Assembly: GCA_018241745.1 (NCBI GenBank)
Contig: JAFEDG010000004.1
Coordinates: 1-47,977 of the forward strand
Source of the DNA: Pseudomonadota bacterium
Lineage (GTDB): Bacteria > Pseudomonadota > Gammaproteobacteria > Burkholderiales > Casimicrobiaceae
Direction: 5' to 3'
Length of the DNA: 47,977 nt
Part shown: one piece after another, positions 1 through 8,919 of the stretch
Numbering within the stretch: the stretch's first letter is position 1
Layout: each line of letters opens with the position of its first letter
The notes under the pieces: model-generated
What the model was told of the DNA's origin: nothing
The model's database searches: none
The model's input: only the letters and a program-made list of their open reading frames with translations
Translations under genes and position numbers: made by a program

Positions 1-109
1 TTCCAGGCTGCACGGTCCGGTCCGGTCACCTTGGCGGTGACCAGACTTTACCGCGCCGGTCTGGACTGAACATACAAGCGCCTGCGCGGCGCTCACCCTC
101 CGCGGGTCG

Positions 110-841
110 TCAGCCCGCGCCGCCGAAGCGCTCGGTGCGGATCGTTGCCGCGGCGATGCCGCCGTCCACGAGCGCCATCGTGATCGCCTCGACGAAGCGG
201 TTGGCGCCGCACACGTACGTGCGCGCCGGACGCGTGCCCCATCCGGCGAGCGCCGCGGCGATCCGCGGCGCATCGAGCCGGCCCGCGACGTCGCCGGGCC
301 GGCGGGCGGCTTCGCGCGTGATCGCGAAGCGCACGACCAGCGCGGGGTCGGCCGCGGCCAGCGCCTGCAACTCGGCACGGAACACAATGTCGTCCCATGT
401 GCGCGATGAGTACAACAACAACGTCGGCAATCCCGGCGTGACGGCAGCGCGATGGCGCACGATCGCCATCAGCGGCGCGATGCCGGAGCCGCCCGCGACC
501 AGCAACAGCGGACCGCCGTCGTCCGCGCGCCAGACGAAGTGGCCGCCGATGGGCCCGCGCACGTCGAGCGTGTCGCCGGCCTGCACAACGTCGTGGAAGA
601 ACGGCGAGACCTCGCCGTCCGGCAGCCACTCGATCGCGAGCTCCACGAGCGGCGCGCCAGGCGCGGATGCGATCGAATAGCTGCGCTCGGCGCTGTAACC
701 GTCGTCCGCGGTCAGCTTGACGTCGACGTGCTGGCCGGCCTCGGAGCGCGGCAGGTCGCCGCGCAGGAACACGCTCGTCACGCGCGGCGTCTGCACGACG
801 ACGCGCTCGACGGTCGCCGGCGTCCAGCGGACGCCGCTCAC
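110..841 (-). CDS. FAD/NAD(P)-binding ferredoxin-reductase-type oxidoreductase
   Basis: This flavoprotein probably passes electrons between NAD(P)H and the molybdenum protein encoded just upstream. The FAD domain carries RSYS (residues 53-56), the usual FAD-phosphate motif. The nucleotide domain carries GGSGIAP (117-123) and a C-terminal YVCGAN motif. There is no 2Fe-2S domain and no signal peptide, so it should be a soluble cytoplasmic reductase. At about 243 residues it has the normal length for a bare FNR module. I chose the GTG at 841 because it overlaps the upstream stop codon (GTGA) and the conserved fold begins right after it. A GTG at 871 would add ten residues. The family is clear; the partner is inferred from the overlap. 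Confidence 0.85.
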   Translation of the reverse strand: MSGVRWTPATVERVVVQTPRVTSVFLRGDLPRSEAGQHVDVKLTADDGYSAERSYSIASAPGAPLVELAIEWLPDGEVSPFFHDVVQAGDTLDVRGPIGGHFVWRADDGGPLLLVAGGSGIAPLMAIVRHRAAVTPGLPTLLLYSSRTWDDIVFRAELQALAAADPALVVRFAITREAARRPGDVAGRLDAPRIAAALAGWGTRPARTYVCGANRFVEAITMALVDGGIAAATIRTERFGGAG

Positions 842-1446
842 GGGTCGTTCGTGTAGCGCTGCTCGCGCCACGGATCACCGCGCAGGTGGTAGCCGCGCAG
901 CTCCCAGAAGCCGGCTTCGTCTCGCGGCGTGAAGCGCAGGCCGCGCAGCCACTTGGCGCTCTTCCAGAAATACAGGTGCGGGACCAGCAGCCGCGCGGGA
1001 CCGCCGTGCTCGGGATCCAGCGGCGCCCCCGCGTAATGCGTGGCGACCATCGCCTTGCCGCCGGCGACGTCGGCGAGCGGCACGTTCGTGTCGTAGCCGT
1101 CGTACGACTCGGCGAGCAGCCACGCGGTCGGCGGCGCGACGCCCGCGGCGGCGAACAGGTCGTCGCACGTGACGCCCGACCACGACGTGTCGAACTTGGA
1201 CCACTTGGTCACGCAGTGGATGTCGCGCTGCCACGTCGTCTGCGGCAGCGCGTTGAACGCGGCCCAGTCCCATTGCGCGAGCACGCGGGGCCCATCGCGC
1301 AGCGTCAGCGACCATGTGGCAAGGTCGACGCGCGGCGTGGGCCCCATCGACAGCACCGGGAAGTCGTGCGTCTCGTACTGGCCCGGGGGCAGCCGGGTGG
1401 CAGCGTCCGCCGTCGGGCGGCGGCCAACGAATCCACGTGTCGCCAT
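838..1446 (-). CDS. Sulfite-oxidase-fold molybdopterin oxidoreductase, soluble
   Basis: This 202-residue protein matches the oxidoreductase molybdopterin-binding fold (sulfite oxidase/MsrP superfamily). Cys78, in the context DIHCVTKWS, is the expected molybdenum ligand. It carries only the Mo domain, with no heme and no dimerisation domain. Periplasmic MsrP proteins carry a Tat signal, but here the N-terminus has no twin-arginine plus hydrophobic segment, so the protein is predicted to be cytoplasmic. A ggag ribosome-binding site precedes the ATG. It overlaps the downstream FAD reductase by four bases, which implies translational coupling and a two-component enzyme. The substrate is unknown; sulfite, a sulfoxide or another oxyanion are all possible. 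Confidence 0.85.
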   Translation of the reverse strand: MATRGFVGRRPTADAATRLPPGQYETHDFPVLSMGPTPRVDLATWSLTLRDGPRVLAQWDWAAFNALPQTTWQRDIHCVTKWSKFDTSWSGVTCDDLFAAAGVAPPTAWLLAESYDGYDTNVPLADVAGGKAMVATHYAGAPLDPEHGGPARLLVPHLYFWKSAKWLRGLRFTPRDEAGFWELRGYHLRGDPWREQRYTNDP

Positions 1447-1522
1447 GCAGGCTCCGGAAAGCGCAAGGAAGTTGCGTGGCCGCTAGCGCGACCACCGCCG
1501 TCATTACATCACGGCGCCGGGA

Positions 1523-2824
1523 TCAGGGTTGCGACTGGTGGATGATTTCGCGGACGAGCGGGTAGATGCTGCCGGACCACCGCCGGCCGCTGAACACGCC
1601 GTAATGGCCCGCACCCGCCTGCACATAGTGGGTGCGCAGGTAGGGCCGCAGGTTGCTGCAGAGCTCGTGCGCGGCGAGCGTCTGCCCCAGCGAACAGATG
1701 TCGTCGCGCTCGCCCTCGACGGTCAGCAGCGCCGTGCGGCGGATAGCCCCCGGGTCGATGCGGCGCCCCCGCCACGTCAGCCTGCCCTGCGGCAGGTCGT
1801 AGTCCTGGAACACGCGCTTGACCGTCTCCAGGTAGAACTCGGCCGGCAGGTCGCAGACGGCAAGGTATTCCTCGTAGAACGCCTTCGTCGCGTCCGCTTT
1901 GTCCGTGTCGCCGTTGACGAGGTCGTTGAACAGGCCCCGGAACGAGTCTAGATGGCGGTCGAGGTTCATGCTCATGAACGCCATCAGCTGCAGGAAGCCC
2001 GGATAGACGCTGCGCAGCGCGCCCGGGTAGCGCAGCGGCACCGTCGTGATCAGGTTGTCGCGAAACCAGCTCATCGGCTTCTCGGTGGCGAGCTGGTTCA
2101 CCTCGGTGGGGGAGATCCGGCAGTCGATCGGGCCCGCCATCAGCGTGAGGCTCGCCGGCGTGGCGGGATGGCCGTCCTCCGACATCAGCGCGACGGCGGA
2201 CAGCGCAGACACGCATGGCTGGCAGATCGCCATCAGGTGGGAGCCCGGGCCCATGACGCCCAGGAACTGCATGATGTGCTCGGTGTACTCGTCGAGGCCG
2301 AAGCGACCGGCCGCGAGCGGGACCTCGCGCGCGTTGTGCCAGTCGGTGATGTAGACGTCGTGGTCGGCCAGCATCACGCGGACGGTGTCGCGCAGCAGCG
2401 TGGCGAAGTGGCCGGACAGTGGCGCGACGATCAGCACGCGCGGGCCCGGGTCCGCCATTTCCTTGCGGAAATGCAGCAGCGTGCCGAACGGCGTGCGGTG
2501 CGCGACTTCCTCGTGCACCGCATAGTCGGCATCACCGACCGTGACGATGGGGATGCGGAATGGCGGCCGTTCGTGTGTCAGCGCTGCAAGGACGAACACC
2601 TCGCAGGCGGCCGCGAGCTTGCGCATCGCCTTGTCCTCGGCGGCTGCGCCGCTCGCCCCGCGCAGCGCCGGCAGCGCGGTCTTCGCCAGCGTGCGCAGTG
2701 GCCACATCATGTCCGCGTGCGACTGGTAGCACGCATAGGCGACGCTGCCGCGACGGGGCCGCAGCATCGCCAGCGAATCCGGCAGCGCGTCGACGAGCGC
2801 CGTGATCAGCTCGTCGCTTGGCAT
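1523..2824 (-). CDS. phaZ: Intracellular polyhydroxyalkanoate depolymerase
   Basis: This enzyme hydrolyses stored PHA granules in the cytoplasm to hydroxyacids or their oligomers. It has an alpha/beta-hydrolase fold. The intracellular PhaZ family uses a Cys nucleophile in place of Ser, and it is seen here in MAICQPC (Cys201 counted from the ATG at 2824). The C-terminal AGAGHYGVFSG supplies the catalytic His, and VEGERDD the acid region. There is no signal peptide, as expected for an intracellular enzyme. The start is uncertain: ATGs at 2905, 2824 and 2767 are possible and none has a good ribosome-binding site. The 2905 start would overlap the divergent GST gene, and family similarity begins only after about 2740. 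The product is about 433 residues, against 400-420 usual for the family. Confidence 0.88.
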   Translation of the reverse strand: MPSDELITALVDALPDSLAMLRPRRGSVAYACYQSHADMMWPLRTLAKTALPALRGASGAAAEDKAMRKLAAACEVFVLAALTHERPPFRIPIVTVGDADYAVHEEVAHRTPFGTLLHFRKEMADPGPRVLIVAPLSGHFATLLRDTVRVMLADHDVYITDWHNAREVPLAAGRFGLDEYTEHIMQFLGVMGPGSHLMAICQPCVSALSAVALMSEDGHPATPASLTLMAGPIDCRISPTEVNQLATEKPMSWFRDNLITTVPLRYPGALRSVYPGFLQLMAFMSMNLDRHLDSFRGLFNDLVNGDTDKADATKAFYEEYLAVCDLPAEFYLETVKRVFQDYDLPQGRLTWRGRRIDPGAIRRTALLTVEGERDDICSLGQTLAAHELCSNLRPYLRTHYVQAGAGHYGVFSGRRWSGSIYPLVREIIHQSQP

Positions 2825-2903
2825 GTCGCTTGCAAATGTCGTTGCTGCGGTGTCCGCAGGCGCCAAAGCGGAGCCAATCTGGTGCAAGGAAAGGGAAGGA
2901 TTC

Positions 2904-3560
2904 ATGGCCAAGGCGACGTTGACGATCAGCAGCAAGAACTATTCATCGTGGTCCCTGCGCGGCTGGCTGCTGGCGAAGTTCGCGGGACTCGACTTCAAGG
3001 AAGTGGTCATTCCGCCCGACGATGCCGACGCGCGGAAGGAAATCCTGTTGCTGTCCCCGTCGATCCTGGTGCCTTGCCTCACGCACGACGGCATCAAGGT
3101 CTGGGACACGCTGGCCATCGCCGAATACCTGAACGAGGTCAAGCCGAAGAGTGGCCTCTTGCCGGCGGACCGCGCGGCGCGCGCGCACTGCCGCGCCGTG
3201 GCGGGCGAGATGCACTCGGGCTTCGCGAACCTGCGCTCGGCATTGCCGATGAACCTGAAGCGCGTGTTCAAGGGCCACAAGGTGTGGGCACGTGCGCGCG
3301 CCGACATCGAGCGCATCGAGACGATCTGGCGCGAATGCCTCGCCCAATACGGAGGGCCGTGGCTGTTCGGCAAGCAGCGGACGATGGCCGACGCGATGTA
3401 CGCGCCGGTGGTCACGCGCTTCGTGACCTACGACGTGAAGATCGACCGCAAGGCCGCGCCGTACTGCACGACGATCCTCGCGATGCCGGAACTGAAGGAA
3501 TGGACCGCGGCGGCCAGGCTCGAGCCGGACGAGATCGACGAGCTCGACATGGAGTTCTGA
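2904..3560 (+). CDS. Glutathione S-transferase family protein
   Basis: This 218-residue cytosolic GST has an N-terminal thioredoxin-fold domain. Its active-site region, NYSSWSLRG (near residues 7-15), gives a Ser-type GST resembling the YfcF/zeta-like groups. A VPCLTHDG cis-proline segment follows, then a helical C-terminal domain. I start at ATG 2904 because a strong purine-rich ribosome-binding site (aagggaagga) sits directly before it; an upstream in-frame ATG at 2802 would run into phaZ. It is divergent from phaZ with about 80 bases between them. The substrate cannot be deduced; detoxification or an isomerase role are both possible. Confidence 0.88.
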   Translation: MAKATLTISSKNYSSWSLRGWLLAKFAGLDFKEVVIPPDDADARKEILLLSPSILVPCLTHDGIKVWDTLAIAEYLNEVKPKSGLLPADRAARAHCRAVAGEMHSGFANLRSALPMNLKRVFKGHKVWARARADIERIETIWRECLAQYGGPWLFGKQRTMADAMYAPVVTRFVTYDVKIDRKAAPYCTTILAMPELKEWTAAARLEPDEIDELDMEF

Positions 3561-3565
3561 CGGCA

Positions 3566-3587
3566 GTCGCGCCGGGGCAAGCGCGAC
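3566..3587. terminator. Hairpin between convergent GST and cupin genes
   Basis: A perfect 7-base inverted repeat (GTCGCGC/GCGCGAC, 8-base loop) lies just after the GST stop codon and before the end of the opposite-strand cupin gene. The position fits a bidirectional terminator, but neither side has a T-tract, so this is weak. Confidence 0.3.
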
Positions 3588-3612
3588 CGTATGCGTTGCA
3601 GTCACCTGCCGC

Positions 3613-4038
3613 TTACTTCCACGGCGTGGGATCCGGTACGGGGCAGCCGGGTCCCTTGGCTTCGACGCTCGTGAAATCGGCGGGACCGACGACTTCCAGG
3701 TACTCCATGTCGGGCGAATAGTCGAACAGGTAATGGACGATGCCGGGGCGCTGGTGCACGCAGTCGCCGGCGGAGACGAGCGTCTCCTTGTCCTCGTACA
3801 TGAACTTCGCCCAGCCCTTCGTCATGTAGACGATGTGGAAGTCGGCACCGTGGTAGTGCCAGCCGGTGCCTTTTTCCGGTGCATTCGCCGCACGAACGAG
3901 GTGCGCGATCACCTTGCCTGCCGTCGCATCCGCGATGCCGAGGTCGCGATATTCGAAAAAGTCGCGCAGGCCTTCCCCTTTGAAATCAGTGTCCCCCGGT
4001 TTCACGTGCGAGAACTTCATCACGGTCTTGTCGAGCAT
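3613..4038 (-). CDS. Small cupin-domain protein
   Basis: This is a single-domain cupin of 141 residues. Motif 1 is GWHYHGADFHIVY (His61, His63 and a further His68 in place of the usual Glu). Motif 2 is GDCVHQRPGIVHYL (His95, His102). These would bind one metal ion, usually Fe, Mn or Zn. The gene begins at an ATG with an excellent ribosome-binding site (aggag), so a longer upstream reading frame can be ignored. It is divergent from the cysteine-hydrolase gene. Small cupins serve as dioxygenases, isomerases or binding proteins, and nothing here selects among these roles. Confidence 0.82.
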   Translation of the reverse strand: MLDKTVMKFSHVKPGDTDFKGEGLRDFFEYRDLGIADATAGKVIAHLVRAANAPEKGTGWHYHGADFHIVYMTKGWAKFMYEDKETLVSAGDCVHQRPGIVHYLFDYSPDMEYLEVVGPADFTSVEAKGPGCPVPDPTPWK

Positions 4039-4171
4039 GGCATCTCCTGATGGCCAACACGGCCGCTGACACGAAGCATCAAGCGTTCCATGCACCGCAA
4101 CAAAGCATGGTTTGGTTCTTGCATTCTTGCGCAGGGCAGGGCGGGGCCGCACCGCGGTTTCGCGCCGCAGC

Positions 4172-4858
4172 ATGCGAGGGGTACGCTTGCCCACGGTCAC
4201 GATCGAAGCCGAGCCATCCGCGCTGCCGTTGGACGTCGCGCGCGCGGCGCTTGTCATCATCGACATGCAGCGGGATTTCCTCGAGCCGGGGGGCTTTGGT
4301 GAATCGCTCGGCAACGACGTTTCGCGACTCGCGGCCGCGATCGGCCCGTGCAGGTCGCTGCTCGAGCGTGCGCGCGCGCTGGGCATGCTCGTGGTCCACA
4401 CCCGCGAAGGCCATCGGCCCGACCTCGCCGACGCGCCGCGCGCGAAGGTGGAGCGGGGCGATCCGCGCCTGCGCATCGGTGCGCCGGGACCGATGGGACG
4501 CATCCTCGTGCGCGGCGAACCGGGACACGCGATCGTCGCCGCGTTGGCGCCGCGCGACGGCGAACCGGTCGTCGACAAACCGGGCAAGGGGGCGTTCCAC
4601 GCGACGGACCTCGCGAGCATCCTGCAGAACCGCGGCATCGACACGCTGATCGTCTGCGGCGTCACGACCGAGGTCTGCGTGCACACGACGGTGCGCGAGG
4701 CCAACGACCGCGGCTACCGCTGCCTCGTGCCCGGCGATGCGTGCGCGTCGTACTTCCCCGAGTTCCACGCCGTCGGCCTCGCGATGATCAAGGCGCAGGG
4801 CGGCATCTTCGGCTGGGTATCCGATTCGCGCCGCGTGCTGGCGGCGCTTCCTTCATGA
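4172..4858 (+). CDS. Isochorismatase-family cysteine hydrolase (biuret/ureide amidohydrolase-like)
   Basis: This is an isochorismatase-fold amidohydrolase with the full D-K-C triad: Asp31 in VIIDMQRDF, Lys136 in VVDKPGKG and Cys169 in GVTTEVCV. The Asp, Lys and Cys spacing and the KPGKGAF segment resemble biuret hydrolases more than true isochorismatases. The family hydrolyses small C-N bonds in the cytoplasm. It lies 22 bases upstream of a nucleobase-type permease, which suggests that uptake and hydrolysis of a ureide or similar nitrogen compound are coupled. The start is ATG 4172; a TTG at 4187 has a better-placed gagggg site and may be the true start. The exact substrate is not proven. Confidence 0.82.
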   Translation: MRGVRLPTVTIEAEPSALPLDVARAALVIIDMQRDFLEPGGFGESLGNDVSRLAAAIGPCRSLLERARALGMLVVHTREGHRPDLADAPRAKVERGDPRLRIGAPGPMGRILVRGEPGHAIVAALAPRDGEPVVDKPGKGAFHATDLASILQNRGIDTLIVCGVTTEVCVHTTVREANDRGYRCLVPGDACASYFPEFHAVGLAMIKAQGGIFGWVSDSRRVLAALPS

Positions 4859-4880
4859 ACGTCATGCCAGGGAGGCATCG

Positions 4881-6485
4881 ATGATCGACGCAACCGCCCC
4901 GACCGCCGCCACGTTCCGCCCCGCGTTGTGGACGCGCGGCGACTGGAACGCGCTGTTCGGCTTCGGTACCAACATCCTCGTCAACCTGCTCGTGATGACG
5001 GGGCTGCTGCGCTTCGTGCTGAAGATGCCGGACGACCTCGTGTTCGGCCGCATCGTGCCGGCCGCGGGGCTGATGATGGCGCTGTCGACGTCGTACTACG
5101 CGTGGCTCGCGTGGCGGCTCGCGAAGAAGACAGGGCGCACCGACGTCTGCGCATTGCCGTCGGGCATCAGCGTGCCGCACATGTTCGTCGTCGTGTTCGT
5201 CATCATGCTGCCGATCGCGCTGAAGACGGGCGATCCGGTCATGGGCTGGGAAGCGGGCCTCACGTGGGTGTTCGTGCAGAGTTTCGTGCTGATGGCAGGC
5301 GGCTTCGTCGCGCCGTGGGTGCGACGCGTGACGCCGCGCGCCGCGCTGCTGGGCACGCTCGCCGGCGTGTCGATCGCGTACATCTCGATGCGCCCGGCCG
5401 AGGAAATGTTCATGACGCCGCTGATCGGCATCGTGTGCTTCGCGATCATCCTCGCGAGCTGGTTCGGCGGCGTGCGCTACTGGCGCGGCATCCCGGCAGG
5501 CCTCGTGGCGATCGGCGTCGGCACCGCGATCGCGTGGCTGTCGACGGCGATGGGGCACCCGATGGGCGGAATGAGTTTCGGCAACGTCACCGCAGCGTTC
5601 GGCAACTTCGGCTTGGCGGTGCCGCTGCCCGCGGTGAACCACGTGTTCTCCGGCTTCCAGTTCCTCGGCGTGATCCTGGTCACCGCCATCCCGTTCGGCA
5701 TCTACGACCTCGTCGAGGCGATGGACAACGTCGAGAGCGCAGCGGCCGCCGGCGACAGCTTCCCGACGACGCGCGTGCTGACCGCCGACGGCGTCGTGAG
5801 CCTCGTCGGCTGCATGATGGGCAACCCGTTCATCAACGCCGTCTATATCGGTCACCCGGGCTGGAAGGCGATGGGCGGGCGCCTCGGCTATTCCGTTGCC
5901 ACGGGGCTCGTCGTCCTCGTGCTCGCGTGGTGCGGCATCATCGCGCTGATCTCGTCGCTGATCCCGGTCGTCGCGATTTCGCCGATCCTGCTGTACATCG
6001 GCATGCTGATCGGGGCCCAGGCGTTCCAGGAGACGCCACGCGCGCACGCACCGGCGATCGTGCTCGCGCTGACGCCGCACCTCGCCGGCTGGGGCAAGCT
6101 GCTGATCGACAACGCCCTCGGCGCAGCGGGGACGTCCGCCGCCGCGGTGGGGCTCGACAAGCTCGCGCAGGTGGGCGTGCTGTACCCGGGCCTCGCGATC
6201 ATGGGCGGCGGCGCCATCCTGGCGGGCCTCGTGCTCGGCGCCATCGCGACATTCGTCATCGACGGCGCGCTCAAGCGCGCGGCCGCGTTCGCGTTGGCAG
6301 GCGCGCTGCTGACGTTCTTCGGGTTCATGCACGGCGAGGCGATCGGCGTGGGTCAATCGCCTTGGGTCGCGTTCGCCTACCTGGTCGTCGCCGGATGGTT
6401 GCTCGCGTGCGTGAAGGTGGCGCCTGCCGGGCGCAGCGATGCGCACGCGGTGCCGGTGGCGGTCGCCCACGGCGCGGCAGATTGA
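4881..6485 (+). CDS. NCS2-type (AzgA-like) nucleobase or purine permease
   Basis: This inner-membrane transporter of 534 residues has about twelve to fourteen hydrophobic segments and resembles the NCS2 xanthine/uracil family, AzgA branch. Diagnostic pieces are GTNILVNLL near the N-terminus, ALPSGISVPH, and the central IYDLVEAMDNVESA followed by NPFINAVYIGHPG, which form the substrate-binding repeats. A gggagg ribosome-binding site precedes the ATG. It follows the cysteine-hydrolase gene at short distance, so the two probably form an operon that imports and cleaves a nitrogen-rich small molecule. The ligand is not determined by sequence alone. Confidence 0.85.
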   Translation: MIDATAPTAATFRPALWTRGDWNALFGFGTNILVNLLVMTGLLRFVLKMPDDLVFGRIVPAAGLMMALSTSYYAWLAWRLAKKTGRTDVCALPSGISVPHMFVVVFVIMLPIALKTGDPVMGWEAGLTWVFVQSFVLMAGGFVAPWVRRVTPRAALLGTLAGVSIAYISMRPAEEMFMTPLIGIVCFAIILASWFGGVRYWRGIPAGLVAIGVGTAIAWLSTAMGHPMGGMSFGNVTAAFGNFGLAVPLPAVNHVFSGFQFLGVILVTAIPFGIYDLVEAMDNVESAAAAGDSFPTTRVLTADGVVSLVGCMMGNPFINAVYIGHPGWKAMGGRLGYSVATGLVVLVLAWCGIIALISSLIPVVAISPILLYIGMLIGAQAFQETPRAHAPAIVLALTPHLAGWGKLLIDNALGAAGTSAAAVGLDKLAQVGVLYPGLAIMGGGAILAGLVLGAIATFVIDGALKRAAAFALAGALLTFFGFMHGEAIGVGQSPWVAFAYLVVAGWLLACVKVAPAGRSDAHAVPVAVAHGAAD

Positions 6486-6671
6486 CGGCGGACGAGGGCG
6501 GCCACGCGCCGCCGGTGGCATCCTCAACGCGCGGCGTGGGTAGCCTCCGGTGCTTGGCAACCGTCGCCGATGCGGCATAAGGTCATGATTCCGCACACGT
6601 AAGTGCATCACGCCGGGCGGATTGTGACGGCGTGCCACGACGTGGCACCATGTTTGCTCGCGTCCTCCGCC

Positions 6672-8117
6672 ATGGATCACAACCCGCTTTCGCTGGAACT
6701 CGTTCCGATCGACGGTGCACCGCCCGCGGACCCGTCGGCGGCTGCGGATGCCGCGGACCATGCAGGGTCGCCGGCCGACCCGAACGGGCCGCTGACGCGC
6801 GCAGACCCCGCCGCCAACCCGGCGCCGACGTCGCCGCCCGTGGCCGCGCAGGCGCCCGCAGCGACGCACGCACGCGCTGCGCCCGCCGACAAGGCCGCAG
6901 GCCCGATCACGCGCGCTGGCGCGCCGACCGGCATCACCGTGGAGGAGGACACATCCCGCCCGATCGTTGGCGCGATGCCTCCGCTACCGACCGACCTGCC
7001 CGAGTCGCAGGACCCGCATTTCGTCAACGCGGTGTCCGAATACCGCAACGGCGTCGTCGACCGGATGCTCTGGCAGAAAGCGCTCGCCCAGAACGGGGGC
7101 GACGCGGCCGCCGCGCTTCCCCTTTACCTGCGCAATCGCGCGATCGCGCTGCGGATGCTGCGACGCGACAGCGCAGGCGGCGCGGCACGCTCGGCGCCGC
7201 CCGCCGCGCGCTCGCCCGCGCGGCCCCCGTCGCAAAAAGCGGCATCGGAAGTGCTGTTCAATCCGCCGGAGGCTCCCCGGTCGGCCAGCCGCATGCCGCT
7301 GATCGCTGCCGTCGCAGGCGCGGTCGTCGTGGTCGCCGGCGTGGTCGGGTACTTCATGATGTCCGGCGGGCAGGGCGACGCGTCGCTGAACAGTGCCGTG
7401 CCGGTCAAGGCGCGCGCGGCGCCGGCGCCGGCGGCGCCCGTCGAGGCCGAGACCAAGGGCAAGGTGGATCCCGCCGCGGTGGCTCAGTTGCGTGACAAGG
7501 TCGCGGGCCTCAAGGCCCAGCGCAACTGGAACGTGTTCACGCTGTATGCGTCCGAGTGGACGCGCCTCGAGCCCAACAATCCGGTGGCGTGGAACCAGCT
7601 GAGCCTCGGCTACCAGGCACTGCATCAGTGGGAAGACGCGATCGAAACCGCGCAGAAGGCCGCAACGATGGCGGGCACGGATGGCGCGCTTTGGCGCGAT
7701 GTCGGCACGATCCTGCTGCAGCAGAACCGTTACGACGCCGCGCGGGAAGCATTCGCGCGTGCGGCCGAGATCAATGGCAGCGATACGGTGAGCCTGGTGC
7801 GCATGGGCGTGATCGACGTCGCGTACTCGCGCTATGCCGACGCCAAGACGGTGCTCGACCGCGCGCTGCTCGCCAACCCGGTGGACCTCAACGTGCAGTG
7901 CCTCAAGGGCCTGATCGCCAAGCGGCAGTCCGCGCCACCGGACATCCTCGCGGCGTCGCGCCGGCAGATTGTCGTCGACGAAAGCTGCCTCGGTGCGATG
8001 GATGCGTACGACGCGCTCGCCGCACCGGCCGCCGCTGCGGCAAGCGTGGCCGTGCCGGTGCCGCCGCCGGCAGCGCCCGCGCAGGCCGCCGTCCCCGCCC
8101 CACCGCCACCGCGCTGA
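6672..8117 (+). CDS. Membrane-anchored tetratricopeptide-repeat protein
   Basis: This 481-residue protein has three parts. A Pro/Ala-rich, low-complexity N-terminal half (to about residue 200) is followed by one membrane helix (about 208-230, containing AGAVVVVAGVVGY). The C-terminal half has at least three TPR units, for example WNQLSLGYQALHQWEDAIETA, AARYDAAREAFARAAEI-like and YADAKTVLDRALL-type pairs. A Pro/Ala tail ends the protein. The topology suggests a cytoplasmic N-terminus and a periplasmic TPR scaffold. I use ATG 6672; an upstream ATG at 6603 has no ribosome-binding site. It stands alone between the permease gene and a convergent gene. The function is unknown; protein-protein scaffolding is the family role. 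Confidence 0.75.
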   Translation: MDHNPLSLELVPIDGAPPADPSAAADAADHAGSPADPNGPLTRADPAANPAPTSPPVAAQAPAATHARAAPADKAAGPITRAGAPTGITVEEDTSRPIVGAMPPLPTDLPESQDPHFVNAVSEYRNGVVDRMLWQKALAQNGGDAAAALPLYLRNRAIALRMLRRDSAGGAARSAPPAARSPARPPSQKAASEVLFNPPEAPRSASRMPLIAAVAGAVVVVAGVVGYFMMSGGQGDASLNSAVPVKARAAPAPAAPVEAETKGKVDPAAVAQLRDKVAGLKAQRNWNVFTLYASEWTRLEPNNPVAWNQLSLGYQALHQWEDAIETAQKAATMAGTDGALWRDVGTILLQQNRYDAAREAFARAAEINGSDTVSLVRMGVIDVAYSRYADAKTVLDRALLANPVDLNVQCLKGLIAKRQSAPPDILAASRRQIVVDESCLGAMDAYDALAAPAAAAASVAVPVPPPAAPAQAAVPAPPPPR

Positions 8118-8135
8118 CCGCGGTACGCGCGGTCA
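8115..8135. terminator. Hairpin between convergent TPR and SafE-like genes
   Basis: A perfect 8-base inverted repeat (TGACCGCG/CGCGGTCA, 5-base loop) starts in the stop codon of the TPR gene and lies before the end of the opposite-strand gene. It is well placed for a shared terminator, but there is no clear T-tract. Confidence 0.35.
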
Positions 8136-8149
8136 TGCGCGCCGCGCTT

Positions 8150-8872
8150 TCAGTGCACGACGCAGAACAGGCCGCGCGTCAGTCCGTCGGCAGCAACGCC
8201 CGCATGCCACAGGCCCGCGACGCCGATGCCGGCAAGCATCATCGCGGCCACGGCGCGCCATCCGCGCCGGTGGGCGAGCGCTGGCATCCGGTGCAGCAGC
8301 GCGCCCGCGCCGACGAGCTGCGGCAACGTGCCGATCCCGAACGCGAGCATCACGGCCGCGCCGCCACCGCCACTCCCCGCAAACAGGGCGACGGGCAGCA
8401 TCGCGTAAATCGACGCGCAGGGCACGAGGCCCCAGGCGAGTCCTATCAGGTAGCGATTGCGTGTCGCGCCACCGGCACGGACACCCGGAACCCTCGCCAC
8501 GACATGCCGGAACAGCCACAGGCCCATGCCGCCCGGCGTCGCGACGCCGGACAGCGGCAGCACCAGCGCGAGCGCGAGCCACAGGATCAGCGCATTGGCG
8601 AGCGCATAGAGCGTCCGCTGCAGCGGCAGCAGCCACGCGTTGCCGAGCAGCGCGCCACCGGCCGTGCCTGCGACGGCGCCCAGCAGTGCGTACGTCGTCA
8701 GCCGGCCCGCGTGCGTGGCGAGCTGCTGGCGCATGAGCGTGCGCGCGGGCAGCAGCGGTGCCGTCGTCGCACGGGCGGACAGCGCGCCGACGAAGCCGCC
8801 GCACATCGCGAGGCAGTGGAAGCCGCTCGCGAGCCCGAAGAGCAGCGCCGTGGCAAGGAGGGCCGGCGTCAC
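8150..8872 (-). CDS. SafE/DsbD_2-type polytopic membrane protein, cbb3-linked
   Basis: This integral membrane protein of about 240 residues has six or so hydrophobic segments. Its first segment contains GFHCLAMCGGF, the HCxxMCGG signature of the SafE/UreH-like (DsbD_2) transmembrane family. A second LVPCASIYAM motif lies in the later half. Members are commonly found beside cco/fix genes and are thought to help in copper or thiol handling for cbb3 oxidase assembly. Here it is divergent from the fnr-like gene, 47 bases away. The start is set at GTG 8872, right before the first helix; a TTG at 8890 would add six residues. The copper role is inference from context. Confidence 0.78.
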   Translation of the reverse strand: MTPALLATALLFGLASGFHCLAMCGGFVGALSARATTAPLLPARTLMRQQLATHAGRLTTYALLGAVAGTAGGALLGNAWLLPLQRTLYALANALILWLALALVLPLSGVATPGGMGLWLFRHVVARVPGVRAGGATRNRYLIGLAWGLVPCASIYAMLPVALFAGSGGGGAAVMLAFGIGTLPQLVGAGALLHRMPALAHRRGWRAVAAMMLAGIGVAGLWHAGVAADGLTRGLFCVVH

Positions 8873-8919
8873 GGGCCACCGGCCTGGCAAACGGTTAGAA
8901 TGGCGCGCCTCGCCCCAGG

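Noticed and set aside
24..42. GGTCACC/GGTGACC hairpin at the window start, followed by a CCAGAC/GTCTGG repeat
   Set aside because: The arms are short, there is no T-tract on either strand, and no gene context is visible to the left, so I cannot call it a terminator or operator.
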